12,679 nucleotides of DNA, from assembly GCA_905198475.1 (NCBI GenBank), contig CAJKCQ010000061.1, positions 1 through 12,679 on the forward strand, in the 5' to 3' direction. Position 1 is the stretch's first letter; each line of letters starts with the position of its first letter. Position numbers and translations under genes: made by a program. The notes below the pieces were generated by a model. The model did no database searches, was not told the DNA's origin, and was given only the letters and a program-made list of their open reading frames with translations. The DNA comes from an uncultured Sutterella sp. (GTDB lineage Bacteria > Pseudomonadota > Gammaproteobacteria > Burkholderiales > Burkholderiaceae_F). Below are positions 6,804 through 12,679 of the stretch, one piece after another.

Positions 6804-7610
6804 TCAGCCGAAGCGGCCCGTGATGTAGTCCTCGGTCGCCTTCTTGTCCGGACGCGTGAAGATCTTCTGCGTGTCGCCGAACTCGATCAATTCGCCGAGA
6901 TACATGAAGGCGGTGTAGTCCGAGACGCGCGCGGCCTGCTGCATGCTGTGTGTGACGATCACGACCGTGTAGTCCTTCTTGAGCTCATTGATCAGGTCCT
7001 CGATGCGCGAGGTCGAGATCGGGTCGAGCGCCGAACACGGTTCGTCGAGCAGGAGCACTTCGGGCTTCACGGCGATGCCGCGGGCGATGCAGAGGCGCTG
7101 CTGCTGGCCGCCCGAGAGCGAGGTGCCCGGCTGCGAGAGCTTCTCCTTCACGTCGTCCCAGAGCGCGGCCTTCTTCAGGGCCCATTCAACGCGCTCCTCG
7201 AGCTCCGTCTTGGAGATCTTCTCGCGCAGGCGCACGCCGTAGGCGACGTTGTCGAAGATCGACATCGGGAACGGAGTCGGTCGCTGGAAGACCATGCCGA
7301 CGCGGCTCCTGAGTTCGGTGACGTCAATCGTCGGATCGAGGATCTCAAGGTCTCCCAACTTGATCGAGCCTTCGGCGCGCTGCTCCGGATAGAGGTCCTG
7401 CATGCGGTTGAGCGAGCGCAGGAGCGTGGACTTGCCGCAGCCCGACGGGCCGATAAAGGCGGTCACGCACCCTTCGGGAATCTTCATCGTGACGTCCTTC
7501 AGGGCGTGGAAGGACCCGTAGTAGACATTGAGGTGCTCAATGTCGATCTTCGGACGCGGCATCGTCTTCGGGGCGGCCGCGTCGAGGTGTTCGGGGTGAA
7601 TCATGGTCAT
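6804..7610 (-). CDS. pstB: Phosphate ABC transporter ATP-binding protein PstB
   Basis: The ATPase subunit that powers phosphate import through PstC/PstA at the cytoplasmic face of the inner membrane. The 268 residues contain all ABC motifs: Walker A GPSGCGKST (54-62), the Q-loop Gln109 in MVFQRPTPFPMS, signature LSGGQ (165-169), Walker B LLLDEP (186-191), D-loop SALD (193-196) and switch His221. The phosphate-type sequence RPTPFPMSIFDNVAYG is diagnostic for PstB. ATG codons at 7610 and 7604 are both possible starts; the ribosome binding site is weak. It follows pstA by 40 bases and its stop overlaps the alternative phoU start. Confidence 0.97.
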   Translation of the reverse strand: MTMIHPEHLDAAAPKTMPRPKIDIEHLNVYYGSFHALKDVTMKIPEGCVTAFIGPSGCGKSTLLRSLNRMQDLYPEQRAEGSIKLGDLEILDPTIDVTELRSRVGMVFQRPTPFPMSIFDNVAYGVRLREKISKTELEERVEWALKKAALWDDVKEKLSQPGTSLSGGQQQRLCIARGIAVKPEVLLLDEPCSALDPISTSRIEDLINELKKDYTVVIVTHSMQQAARVSDYTAFMYLGELIEFGDTQKIFTRPDKKATEDYITGRFG

Positions 7611-7650
7611 TTTGAAAACTTCACTTCAATTCGGTCGTGGGGACGCGCCG

Positions 7651-8502
7651 TCAGCGGCGGCAGCGTTCGCGGATGTAGATCGCCGCGGAGCTCATCACGA
7701 GGACGAGCAAGAGGAGCATGAGCGCGGTGCCGTACTGGATCGGACGGGTCGCGTCGATGTTTGTTCCCGAGGTGGCGAGCACGTAGATGTGGTACGGAAG
7801 CGCCATCACCGGATCGAAGGGCGAGACGCCCTCCTTCGGGGTGAAGAAGACGCTGCCGGTGTACATGATCGCGGCGGTTTCGCCCGCGGCGCGGGCGAGG
7901 CCGAGGATGGCGCCCGTGAGGATGCCCGGAAGGGCGTTCGGGAGCACCACCTTGAGGGTGGTCTCGCGGCGGCTCGCGCCGAGCGCGAGGCTCGCCTCGC
8001 GCCAGTCCTGCGGGATCTGCGAGAGCGCCGCCTCGGTCGTGTTGATGATGATCGGGAGCGAGAGCACGGCGAGCGTGAGGATGCCCGAGAGGAGGCTCAC
8101 GCCGAAGCCGCAGAAGACCACGAAGAACGTGAGGCCGAAGAGGCCGAAGACGATCGACGGGACGCCCGCGAGGTTCGCGATCGACAAGCGCGTGAGCGTC
8201 ACCCAGGCGGACGGGCGGCTGTACTCGTGAAGGTAGACGGCTGAGGCGACGCCCAAGGGGAGCGCGATCACGAGGGCGCCCAGGGCGAGGCAGAACGTGC
8301 CGACGATGCAGGGCAGGATGCCGCCCTTCGTCATCAGGTCGCGCGGGGGCTCGGTGAGGAACTCCCACGAGAGCGCGGGCCAGGCGTTCACGATGATGAG
8401 GCCGATGATGCCGAGGAGCGCCGCGATATCGACCACGACCGCGAGGCGCATCAGCGTGAAGCCCGACTTTTCGCACCAGCTGCGGGATGCGGAGGATTTC
8501 AT
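7651..8502 (-). CDS. pstA: Phosphate ABC transporter permease PstA
   Basis: An inner-membrane permease subunit that forms the phosphate channel with PstC. The 283 residues show about six hydrophobic segments (near 19-40, 62-85, 109-130, 136-154, 192-213 and 258-277). The cytoplasmic EAA loop REASLALGASRRETTLKVVLP (begins at 168) is the docking site for PstB. I chose the ATG at 8502 because it overlaps the pstC stop by one base (TAATG), which implies coupled translation; an upstream extension in frame lies inside pstC. Confidence 0.95.
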   Translation of the reverse strand: MKSSASRSWCEKSGFTLMRLAVVVDIAALLGIIGLIIVNAWPALSWEFLTEPPRDLMTKGGILPCIVGTFCLALGALVIALPLGVASAVYLHEYSRPSAWVTLTRLSIANLAGVPSIVFGLFGLTFFVVFCGFGVSLLSGILTLAVLSLPIIINTTEAALSQIPQDWREASLALGASRRETTLKVVLPNALPGILTGAILGLARAAGETAAIMYTGSVFFTPKEGVSPFDPVMALPYHIYVLATSGTNIDATRPIQYGTALMLLLLVLVMSSAAIYIRERCRR

Positions 8503-9392
8503 TACTTGTTCTCCAGCCCGAAGCGGCGCGCAGCCCACCAGGCGCAGAGGTTGAAGACGAACGTGATGAGGAAGAGCACGAGGCCCGTGGCGTAGAGCGC
8601 GTGATAGTGCTCACCGCCCACGGCGGCTTCAGCCATTTCCGCGGCGATCGAGGAGGTCATCGGACGCACCGGGTCGAAGATCGACTCGGGGATGATCGCC
8701 GCGCCGCCCGCGACCATCAGCACCACCATGGTTTCGCCGATCACGCGCGAAATGCCGAGCATCACGGCCGTGGCGATGCCGCCCATGGCCCAGCGGAGCT
8801 CGACCTTGACCAAGGTCTCCCAACGCGTGGCGCCCAAGGCGAGGCTCGCTTCGCGGATGCCGCCCGGAACGTTGCGCAGGGCGTCTTCAGAAATGGACGC
8901 GATCGTCGGCACGCACATGAAGGCGAGCATGATCGAGGCGTTGAGCAGATTGAGGCCCGAGGCGATGCCGAAGAGGTTCTGCAGCCACGGGGCGAGGATG
9001 ATCATGCCGATGAAGCCGATCACGACCGAGGGGAGCGCGGCCATGAGTTCGACCATGGGCTTCACGACCCGCTTCATCGGGTCGGGCATGCCCGCGTGGA
9101 TCGCGCAGGCGGTGAGCACCCCGAGGGGCACGGCGATCACGGTGGTGAGCACCGCGCAGGCGAGCGAACCCACGATCAGGGCGCCGATGCCGAAGGCGGG
9201 CGGTTCATCGGTGGGGTACCACTCGGTGGAGAAGAGAAAATCGCTGAGGGAGACCTGTTGGAGAATCGGCAGCGCCTGACTGAGCAGGAATACGACGATG
9301 GCGGCCAGCGCGAGAACGCTCACGCCGGCCGCCGCGCCCAGGCACCGCCGGAAGGTCAGGTCAGCCCGAAGCTTTGCGGGCAGTTGGGCCAT
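8502..9392 (-). CDS. pstC: Phosphate ABC transporter permease PstC
   Basis: The partner permease of PstA. The 296 residues have a hydrophobic N-terminal anchor (about 22-45), a periplasmic stretch containing FLFSTEWYPTDEPPAFGIG that is typical of PstC, and five further membrane segments. The EAA loop is REASLALGATRWETLVKVEL (180-199), followed by SRVIGETMVV as in phosphate permeases. The ATG at 9392 has AGGAG seven bases upstream. It starts 54 bases after pstS, a gap that shows no terminator. Its stop codon overlaps the pstA start. Confidence 0.96.
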   Translation of the reverse strand: MAQLPAKLRADLTFRRCLGAAAGVSVLALAAIVVFLLSQALPILQQVSLSDFLFSTEWYPTDEPPAFGIGALIVGSLACAVLTTVIAVPLGVLTACAIHAGMPDPMKRVVKPMVELMAALPSVVIGFIGMIILAPWLQNLFGIASGLNLLNASIMLAFMCVPTIASISEDALRNVPGGIREASLALGATRWETLVKVELRWAMGGIATAVMLGISRVIGETMVVLMVAGGAAIIPESIFDPVRPMTSSIAAEMAEAAVGGEHYHALYATGLVLFLITFVFNLCAWWAARRFGLENK

Positions 9393-9446
9393 TCCGGCAC
9401 TCCTAGTTACATCGGAGATGTTTGGCTTCTGGAGGAAGAGGAGGGA

Positions 9447-10268
9447 TTACTTCACGTCGACCGGAACGAAGCCGGCCTTCTGAACGTCCTTCTGACCTTC
9501 AGCGGAGAGCATGAAGTCGATGAGCTTCTTGGCGTTGCCCTGGGGCTCGCCGGCCGTGAAGAGGTAGAGGTCGCGGGCGATCGGCCAGGTCTTGTTCTTC
9601 GCCGTCTCCATGCCGGGCTTGACGTTGTTCACGGTGAGCGGGTGCGTCTGCTTGTCCATGTAGCCGACGCCCACGTAGCCGATGGCGTTCGGGTTCTGGG
9701 CAACGGCCTGAACGACGCCGCCGTTCGAAGCCTGAATCAGGGCGCGCGGCGAGACGCGGGTCTTGCCCATCACGAGTTCCTGGAAGCATTCGAACGTGCC
9801 CGAGGAGGAGTCGCGGCCGACCACGACGATCGGGGTCTTGGCGCCGCCCAGCTCATCCCAGGACTTGATCTTGCCGGCGAAGACGTCCTTCAGCTGCTCC
9901 ATCGTGAGGCCCTTGACGGCGTTCTTCGGGTTGACCACCGGAATGATCGCGTCGTGGGCGACGGTGAAACGCACGGTCTTGACGCCGTGATCCTCAAAGC
10001 CCTTCACTTCCTTCGCCTTGAGGTCGCGCGAGGACATCGCGACGTCGGTCATCTTGTCGCGCAGCGCCTTGATGCCGTTGCCCGAGCCCGTGCCCGAGAT
10101 CGTCACGGTGACGTTCGGATTGGCCTTCATGAAGCCTTCGGCGACGAGCTGCATCGCGGGAAGGACGGTCGTGGAGCCGTTGACCGTGACCGCATCAGCA
10201 GCGTGAGCGGCACCGGCGCAGGCGATGCCGGCCACGGCACCGAGAACGGCAAACAGATTCTTCGTCAT
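9447..10268 (-). CDS. pstS: Periplasmic phosphate-binding protein PstS
   Basis: Binds phosphate in the periplasm and delivers it to PstC/PstA. The 273 residues begin with a Sec signal peptide, cleavage likely after AHA (residue 23). Ligand-binding loops are visible: GSTT (31-34), SGTGSG (58-63), SSRDLK (79-84), Asp106 and GRDSSSGT (151-158). The protein is about 70 residues shorter than E. coli PstS (346) and resembles the short PstS family found in many other bacteria. I chose the ATG at 10268, where the signal peptide starts and GGAAAG lies six bases upstream; the same frame stays open far upstream only because it runs through the rtcB remnant. It is the first gene of the cluster, directly behind the Pho box promoter. 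Confidence 0.96.
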   Translation of the reverse strand: MTKNLFAVLGAVAGIACAGAAHAADAVTVNGSTTVLPAMQLVAEGFMKANPNVTVTISGTGSGNGIKALRDKMTDVAMSSRDLKAKEVKGFEDHGVKTVRFTVAHDAIIPVVNPKNAVKGLTMEQLKDVFAGKIKSWDELGGAKTPIVVVGRDSSSGTFECFQELVMGKTRVSPRALIQASNGGVVQAVAQNPNAIGYVGVGYMDKQTHPLTVNNVKPGMETAKNKTWPIARDLYLFTAGEPQGNAKKLIDFMLSAEGQKDVQKAGFVPVDVK

Positions 10269-10302
10269 TTTCAACTTTCCAACTGACAGTAAATGAAATT
10301 CT

Positions 10303-10330
10303 GCGTGCGGCGCTTTCGTTCTCCGCACGC
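10303..10330 (-). other. Leader hairpin at the predicted 5' end of the pst mRNA
   Basis: Perfect 8-bp arms GCGTGCGG and CCGCACGC (10303-10310 and 10323-10330) enclose a 12-base loop. The predicted transcription start, about seven bases past the -10, falls at the start of this hairpin, so the message would begin with a stem. Such a stem could slow decay from the 5' end. It lies about 35 bases from the pstS start and does not cover the ribosome binding site. Confidence 0.5.
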
Positions 10331-10335
10331 CCTGC

Positions 10336-10390
10336 AGTATGGAGAGGGGCCTTGAAGAGCCCGTGACGCGTCCATGAATCTTCCGTGACG
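10336..10390 (-). promoter_or_regulatory. Pho box array and -10 element of the pst promoter
   Basis: On the minus strand four 11-base units follow each other without gaps: CGTCACGGAAG (10390-10380), ATTCATGGACG (10379-10369), CGTCACGGGCT (10368-10358) and CTTCAAGGCCC (10357-10347). All share TCA at the same phase, as in the 11-bp half-site spacing of PhoB boxes (E. coli consensus CTGTCAT). Five bases further on lies CATACT (10341-10336), a plausible -10 at the short distance expected when PhoB replaces the -35. Two tandem Pho boxes would bind two PhoB dimers. Predicted target: the pstSCAB-phoU-phoBR cluster. Confidence 0.75.
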
Positions 10391-10444
10391 ACGACGCCTG
10401 CGGCGTCATCCAACCTTCATGGAAACCCTTATCCGACTCCCGCA

Positions 10445-11137
10445 CTACCGCCTCGCGAGATCGGACTCGCTCTCGACCACGCGGCGGATTTCCTTGTAGG
10501 CGGCGGGAATCTCGTCGAGGACGCCCGCGTCGCGGCGGCAGAGGACGCCCTCGGTCTGGCGGCGGAGCTCCTCGGTCGTGAAGCGCGCCTTCGCCGCCCG
10601 CCGGCCCGTGCGGCGCCCCGCGCCGTGCGCGGACGACCGGAAGGACTCGGGCTCGCCCAGGCCTTCGACGAGAAAGCTCTGCGCACCCATGCCTCCCGGG
10701 ACGATCCCGAGGGCGCCCTTGTCGGCATTGACCGTGCCCTTTCTCGTCACCCACACCGGTTCGCCGCAAGTGGACTTCGCGGGCGACGTAGTTGTGCCGG
10801 CAGTCGATCAGGCCGCCCACGGGCACCGCCGACGGGATGACCGCACGGAGCGCTTCGAAGACCTCGTCCACCATCGCGCGTCGGTTCGATTCGGCATAGG
10901 CCTCGGCCCAGCGCACGGCCTCGAGGTAGTCGCCCGAAAGAGCGCCGCCCCCTCATTGAGCCACGCGAGCGCCGGGTCGGGAAGCGCCTCCCCTCTGCAG
11001 GCCGCCTTCGCCGCGACGTGGCGGAAGACGAACGGCACCCGCGCCACGTTCTCCAACTGCGCGAGCGAGGCCGCATCGACGTCCTTGGTCCAGATCTTCA
11101 CGGGGACGCCTCCCTCCGGATGAAGCTCCTGCAGCAC
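10445..11137 (-). pseudogene. rtcB: Degenerate rtcB (RNA 3'-phosphate ligase RtcB), deleted and frameshifted
   Basis: Three pieces in three frames align in order with RtcB. Piece one (11137 to about 10940) has the N-terminus VPVKIWTKDVDAASLAQLEN through FRHVA, then jumps to AAKAACRGEALPDPALAWLNEG. Compared with E. coli RtcB recalled from memory, about 160 residues (roughly 44-203) are missing. These include the metal ligands in GVDIGCG, GTGNHF and LHSGSRG. Piece two (about 10940-10770) gives GDYLEAVRWAEAYAESNRRAM through CRHNYV. Piece three (about 10768-10445) gives VWVTRKG, PGGMGAQSF, SSAHGAGR with the nucleophile His, and VLDEIPAAYKEI; it stops at DLARR, short of the normal C-terminus. There is no clear ATG; the GTG at 11137 is the nearest in-frame start. 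With a core deletion and two frameshifts it cannot make an active ligase. Confidence 0.88.
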
Positions 11138-11162
11138 GGGCGTCGAGGCGCCTGCAAAATGC

Positions 11163-11204
11163 GCGCCGCCCGTCCGGGAGGGTCGATTCTCGGACGGGCG
11201 GCGC
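11163..11204 (-). terminator. Intrinsic terminator of pepT
   Basis: A perfect 14-bp GC-rich inverted repeat (arms 11163-11176 and 11191-11204, 14-base loop) starts 28 bases past the pepT stop codon. On the minus strand the stem is followed by GCATTTTGC, a short U tract. It separates pepT from the rtcB remnant, which begins about 25 bases further on. Confidence 0.8.
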
Positions 11205-11232
11205 AAGGGAATGGTACGGATCAGCGCCCGCG

Positions 11233-12483
11233 TCAGTCGAGCGACTTCACCTCGGCCGAGAGGCGCGCGAGCGAGAGCGCCACTTCGGCCGCCTTCTCAA
11301 GCGACTTCACCGGAATGCACTCGTAGATGCCGTGGTAGTTCATGCCGCCCGTGAAGACGTTCGGGCAGGGAAGTCCCTTCTCGGAGAGGCGCGCGCCGTC
11401 CGTGCCGCCGCGGATCGGCTCCTCGATTGGCTTGAGCCCGGCCGCGCGGTAGGCGCTGCGCACGATCTCGAGCACCTTTGGTGCGCGCTCGAGGTAGGGC
11501 TTCATGTTCTCGTACGAGTCCTTGATCTCGACCGTGACGGGCGCCTGCGGGAATTCGGCGTTCATCTGCGCGGCGATGTCGCGCAGGAGCTGCTTCTTCG
11601 CCTCGTAGAGCCCGCGGTCGTGGTCGCGGATGAGGATGCGCACGGTCGCCGAGACGACGCTTCCCGTCACCTTGTTGGGGTGCAGGAACCCTTCGTGTCC
11701 CTCGGTGGTCTCGGGGGCCATGTCGGCGGGGAGGCGGTCGATGAACTTCGCCGCGTAGCGGATCGCGTTCACCATCTTGCCCTTCGAGGAGCCCGGGTGC
11801 ACGCCCACGCCCTTCACGGTCACGAAGGCCGTGCCGCCGTTGAAGTTCTCGCTCTCGAGCTTGCCCACTTCACCGCCGTCGAAGGTGTAGGCGTACTGCG
11901 CGCCGAAGTGCGCAATATCGAAGTTCTTCGTGCCGCGCGCGACCTCCTCGTCGGGCGTGAAGCCGATGCAGAGCTTCGCGTGCGGAATCGACGGGTCGGC
12001 CATGACGCGCGCGCACATGTCCATGATCGCGGCGACGCCCGCCTTGTCGTCGGCGCCGAGAAGCGTTGTGCCGTCCGTGAAGACCACGTCTTCGCCCGCG
12101 TACTTGCGGATCTCGGGGAACTGTTCGGCGCGCAAGAGGATGTTCTTCTCCGCGTTGAGCACCACGTCGCCGCCCTCGTAGCGCATGATCTGCGGCTTCA
12201 CGCCGGCGCCGGGAGCGTCGGGCGAGGTGTCCATGTGCGCGATGAAGCCGATCGCGGGGGCGTCCCCGCACCCGGGCGTCGCGGGAATCGACGCGTAGAC
12301 CACGCCCCCCGCGCCCACGTGGGCGTCCTCGACGCCGAGGCCCTGGAGCTCCTCGACGAGCGCCCGGGCGAGGAGCAGCTGCTTCTCGGTCGAGGGGTCC
12401 GTCGTGCTGTCAAGGTCCGACTGCGTGTCGAACTTCACGTACTTGAGCAGGCGTTCGAGCACCGTGGCGTGGGTCTGGGTCAT
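11233..12483 (-). CDS. pepT: Peptidase T (tripeptide aminopeptidase)
   Basis: A cytoplasmic zinc aminopeptidase of the M20 family that removes the N-terminal residue of tripeptides. The 416 residues match E. coli PepT (408) along their length. Active-site and metal residues are in place: His83 and Asp85 in AHMDTSPD, the Asp145/Asp146 pair in GADDKAG, Glu179/Glu180 in TPDEEV, Asp202 in TFDGGEVG, and His384 in GGMNYHG. PIRGGTDGARLSEKGLPCPN is the conserved C-terminal segment. I chose the ATG at 12483, with GGAGG nine bases upstream and a family-like N-terminus (LERLLKYVKFDTQS); an open extension to 12531 is not family-like. It forms its own transcription unit, ended by the hairpin at 11163-11204. 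Confidence 0.96.
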   Translation of the reverse strand: MTQTHATVLERLLKYVKFDTQSDLDSTTDPSTEKQLLLARALVEELQGLGVEDAHVGAGGVVYASIPATPGCGDAPAIGFIAHMDTSPDAPGAGVKPQIMRYEGGDVVLNAEKNILLRAEQFPEIRKYAGEDVVFTDGTTLLGADDKAGVAAIMDMCARVMADPSIPHAKLCIGFTPDEEVARGTKNFDIAHFGAQYAYTFDGGEVGKLESENFNGGTAFVTVKGVGVHPGSSKGKMVNAIRYAAKFIDRLPADMAPETTEGHEGFLHPNKVTGSVVSATVRILIRDHDRGLYEAKKQLLRDIAAQMNAEFPQAPVTVEIKDSYENMKPYLERAPKVLEIVRSAYRAAGLKPIEEPIRGGTDGARLSEKGLPCPNVFTGGMNYHGIYECIPVKSLEKAAEVALSLARLSAEVKSLD

Positions 12484-12539
12484 TGTGGAGGGCCTCCGTT
12501 GAAGCGAGTTGGAAGAAGAGACTCCGCACAATCTACGCT

Positions 12540-12679
12540 CTTTTACCTAGGGCGGCATGCTCGTTATCCTCGAGACGCCGGGGCGTGCGCCTCACAGCCG
12601 TCATGCCGCGGACTCACGTCGAGATTTACCAAACCGAGCCGTAAAGCCCCGTCATTCATGGCGGGGATATAAGGCGACG
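12540..12679 (+). mobile_element. Probable IS200/IS605-family right-end remnant with TnpB-tail-like frame
   Basis: The plus strand ends in GTAAAGCCCC, then an 8-bp hairpin (arms 12647-12654 and 12659-12666, one G-T pair, loop TTCA), then ATATAAGGCG. This layout, a CCCCG/CGGGG stem set in AAAGCCCC...GGATATAAGG, is one I associate with the right end of IS605-type elements, where the end of tnpB overlaps its guide (omega) RNA. The overlapping frame reads KPSRKAPSFMAGI and stops at TAA (12670-12672), which resembles a TnpB C-terminus. No body of tnpB can lie to the left, because pepT begins at 12483. It is therefore a solo end, a miniature derivative, or a chance likeness. The left limit is arbitrary. 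Confidence 0.45.

Noticed and set aside
10392..10406. Small hairpin GACGCC-TGC-GGCGTC after the rtcB remnant
   Set aside because: The loop is only three bases and no T tract follows, so it is not a credible terminator.
9447..10916. A single 489-codon minus-strand frame joining rtcB-like sequence to PstS
   Set aside because: The PstS part begins with its own signal peptide and ribosome binding site at 10268, and the Pho box promoter lies inside the supposed fusion. The frame is open through the gap only by chance.
10445..11137. Programmed frameshifting as the explanation for the rtcB frames
   Set aside because: There are two shifts in different places, a missing catalytic core, no clear start codon and a truncated C-terminus, which together mean gene decay.
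11332..12672. A 446-codon open frame on the plus strand opposite pepT
   Set aside because: Most of it is the antisense of pepT. Only its last 40 or so codons, outside pepT, may mean anything, as a TnpB-like tail, and those are reported separately.

Overview
The window is a GC-rich bacterial chromosome segment in which every intact gene lies on the minus strand, so it is read from right to left. The gene set and order (pepT, pstSCAB-phoU-phoBR, surE-nlpD, rlmD) and the protein sequences fit a betaproteobacterium of the Burkholderiales. Sutterellaceae is a plausible family, but that placement is inferred from memory of related genomes and was not tested.

Layout in the direction of transcription. 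At the far right (about 12540-12679) is a short tract whose end looks like the right end of an IS200/IS605-family element. Next is pepT (12483-11233), a peptidase T gene closed by a strong hairpin terminator. After it lies a broken rtcB (about 11137-10445), an RNA ligase gene with a large internal deletion and two frameshifts. A PhoB-type promoter follows: four 11-bp repeats, a -10 element and a leader hairpin. It drives the phosphate block pstS, pstC, pstA, pstB, phoU, phoB, phoR (10268-3835). The PstSCAB transporter, its PhoU brake and the PhoR/PhoB sensor-regulator pair are therefore together in one tightly packed cluster, with start/stop overlaps at pstC-pstA, pstB-phoU and phoB-phoR. That allows autoregulation by phosphate starvation.

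After phoR come surE (3639-2857) and nlpD (2832-1834), a nucleotidase and a cell-division amidase activator. In many proteobacteria these genes lead into rpoS. Here a terminator follows nlpD and the next gene is rlmD (1611-142), a 23S rRNA m5U methyltransferase. Neither pcm nor rpoS is in the window.

At the left edge, just beyond the hairpin that ends rlmD, the minus strand reads like the 5' end of a group II intron. This matches the habit of group IIC introns of inserting behind terminator hairpins. The body of the element would lie outside the window.

The core genes are ordinary. The unusual content is at the joints: a probable intron behind a terminator, a decayed RNA-repair gene, an IS605-type end next to pepT, an extended Pho box and an apparently missing rpoS. 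I found no CRISPR array, tRNA, rRNA or defence system. Long plus-strand open frames, including one of 961 codons, are antisense shadows produced by high GC.
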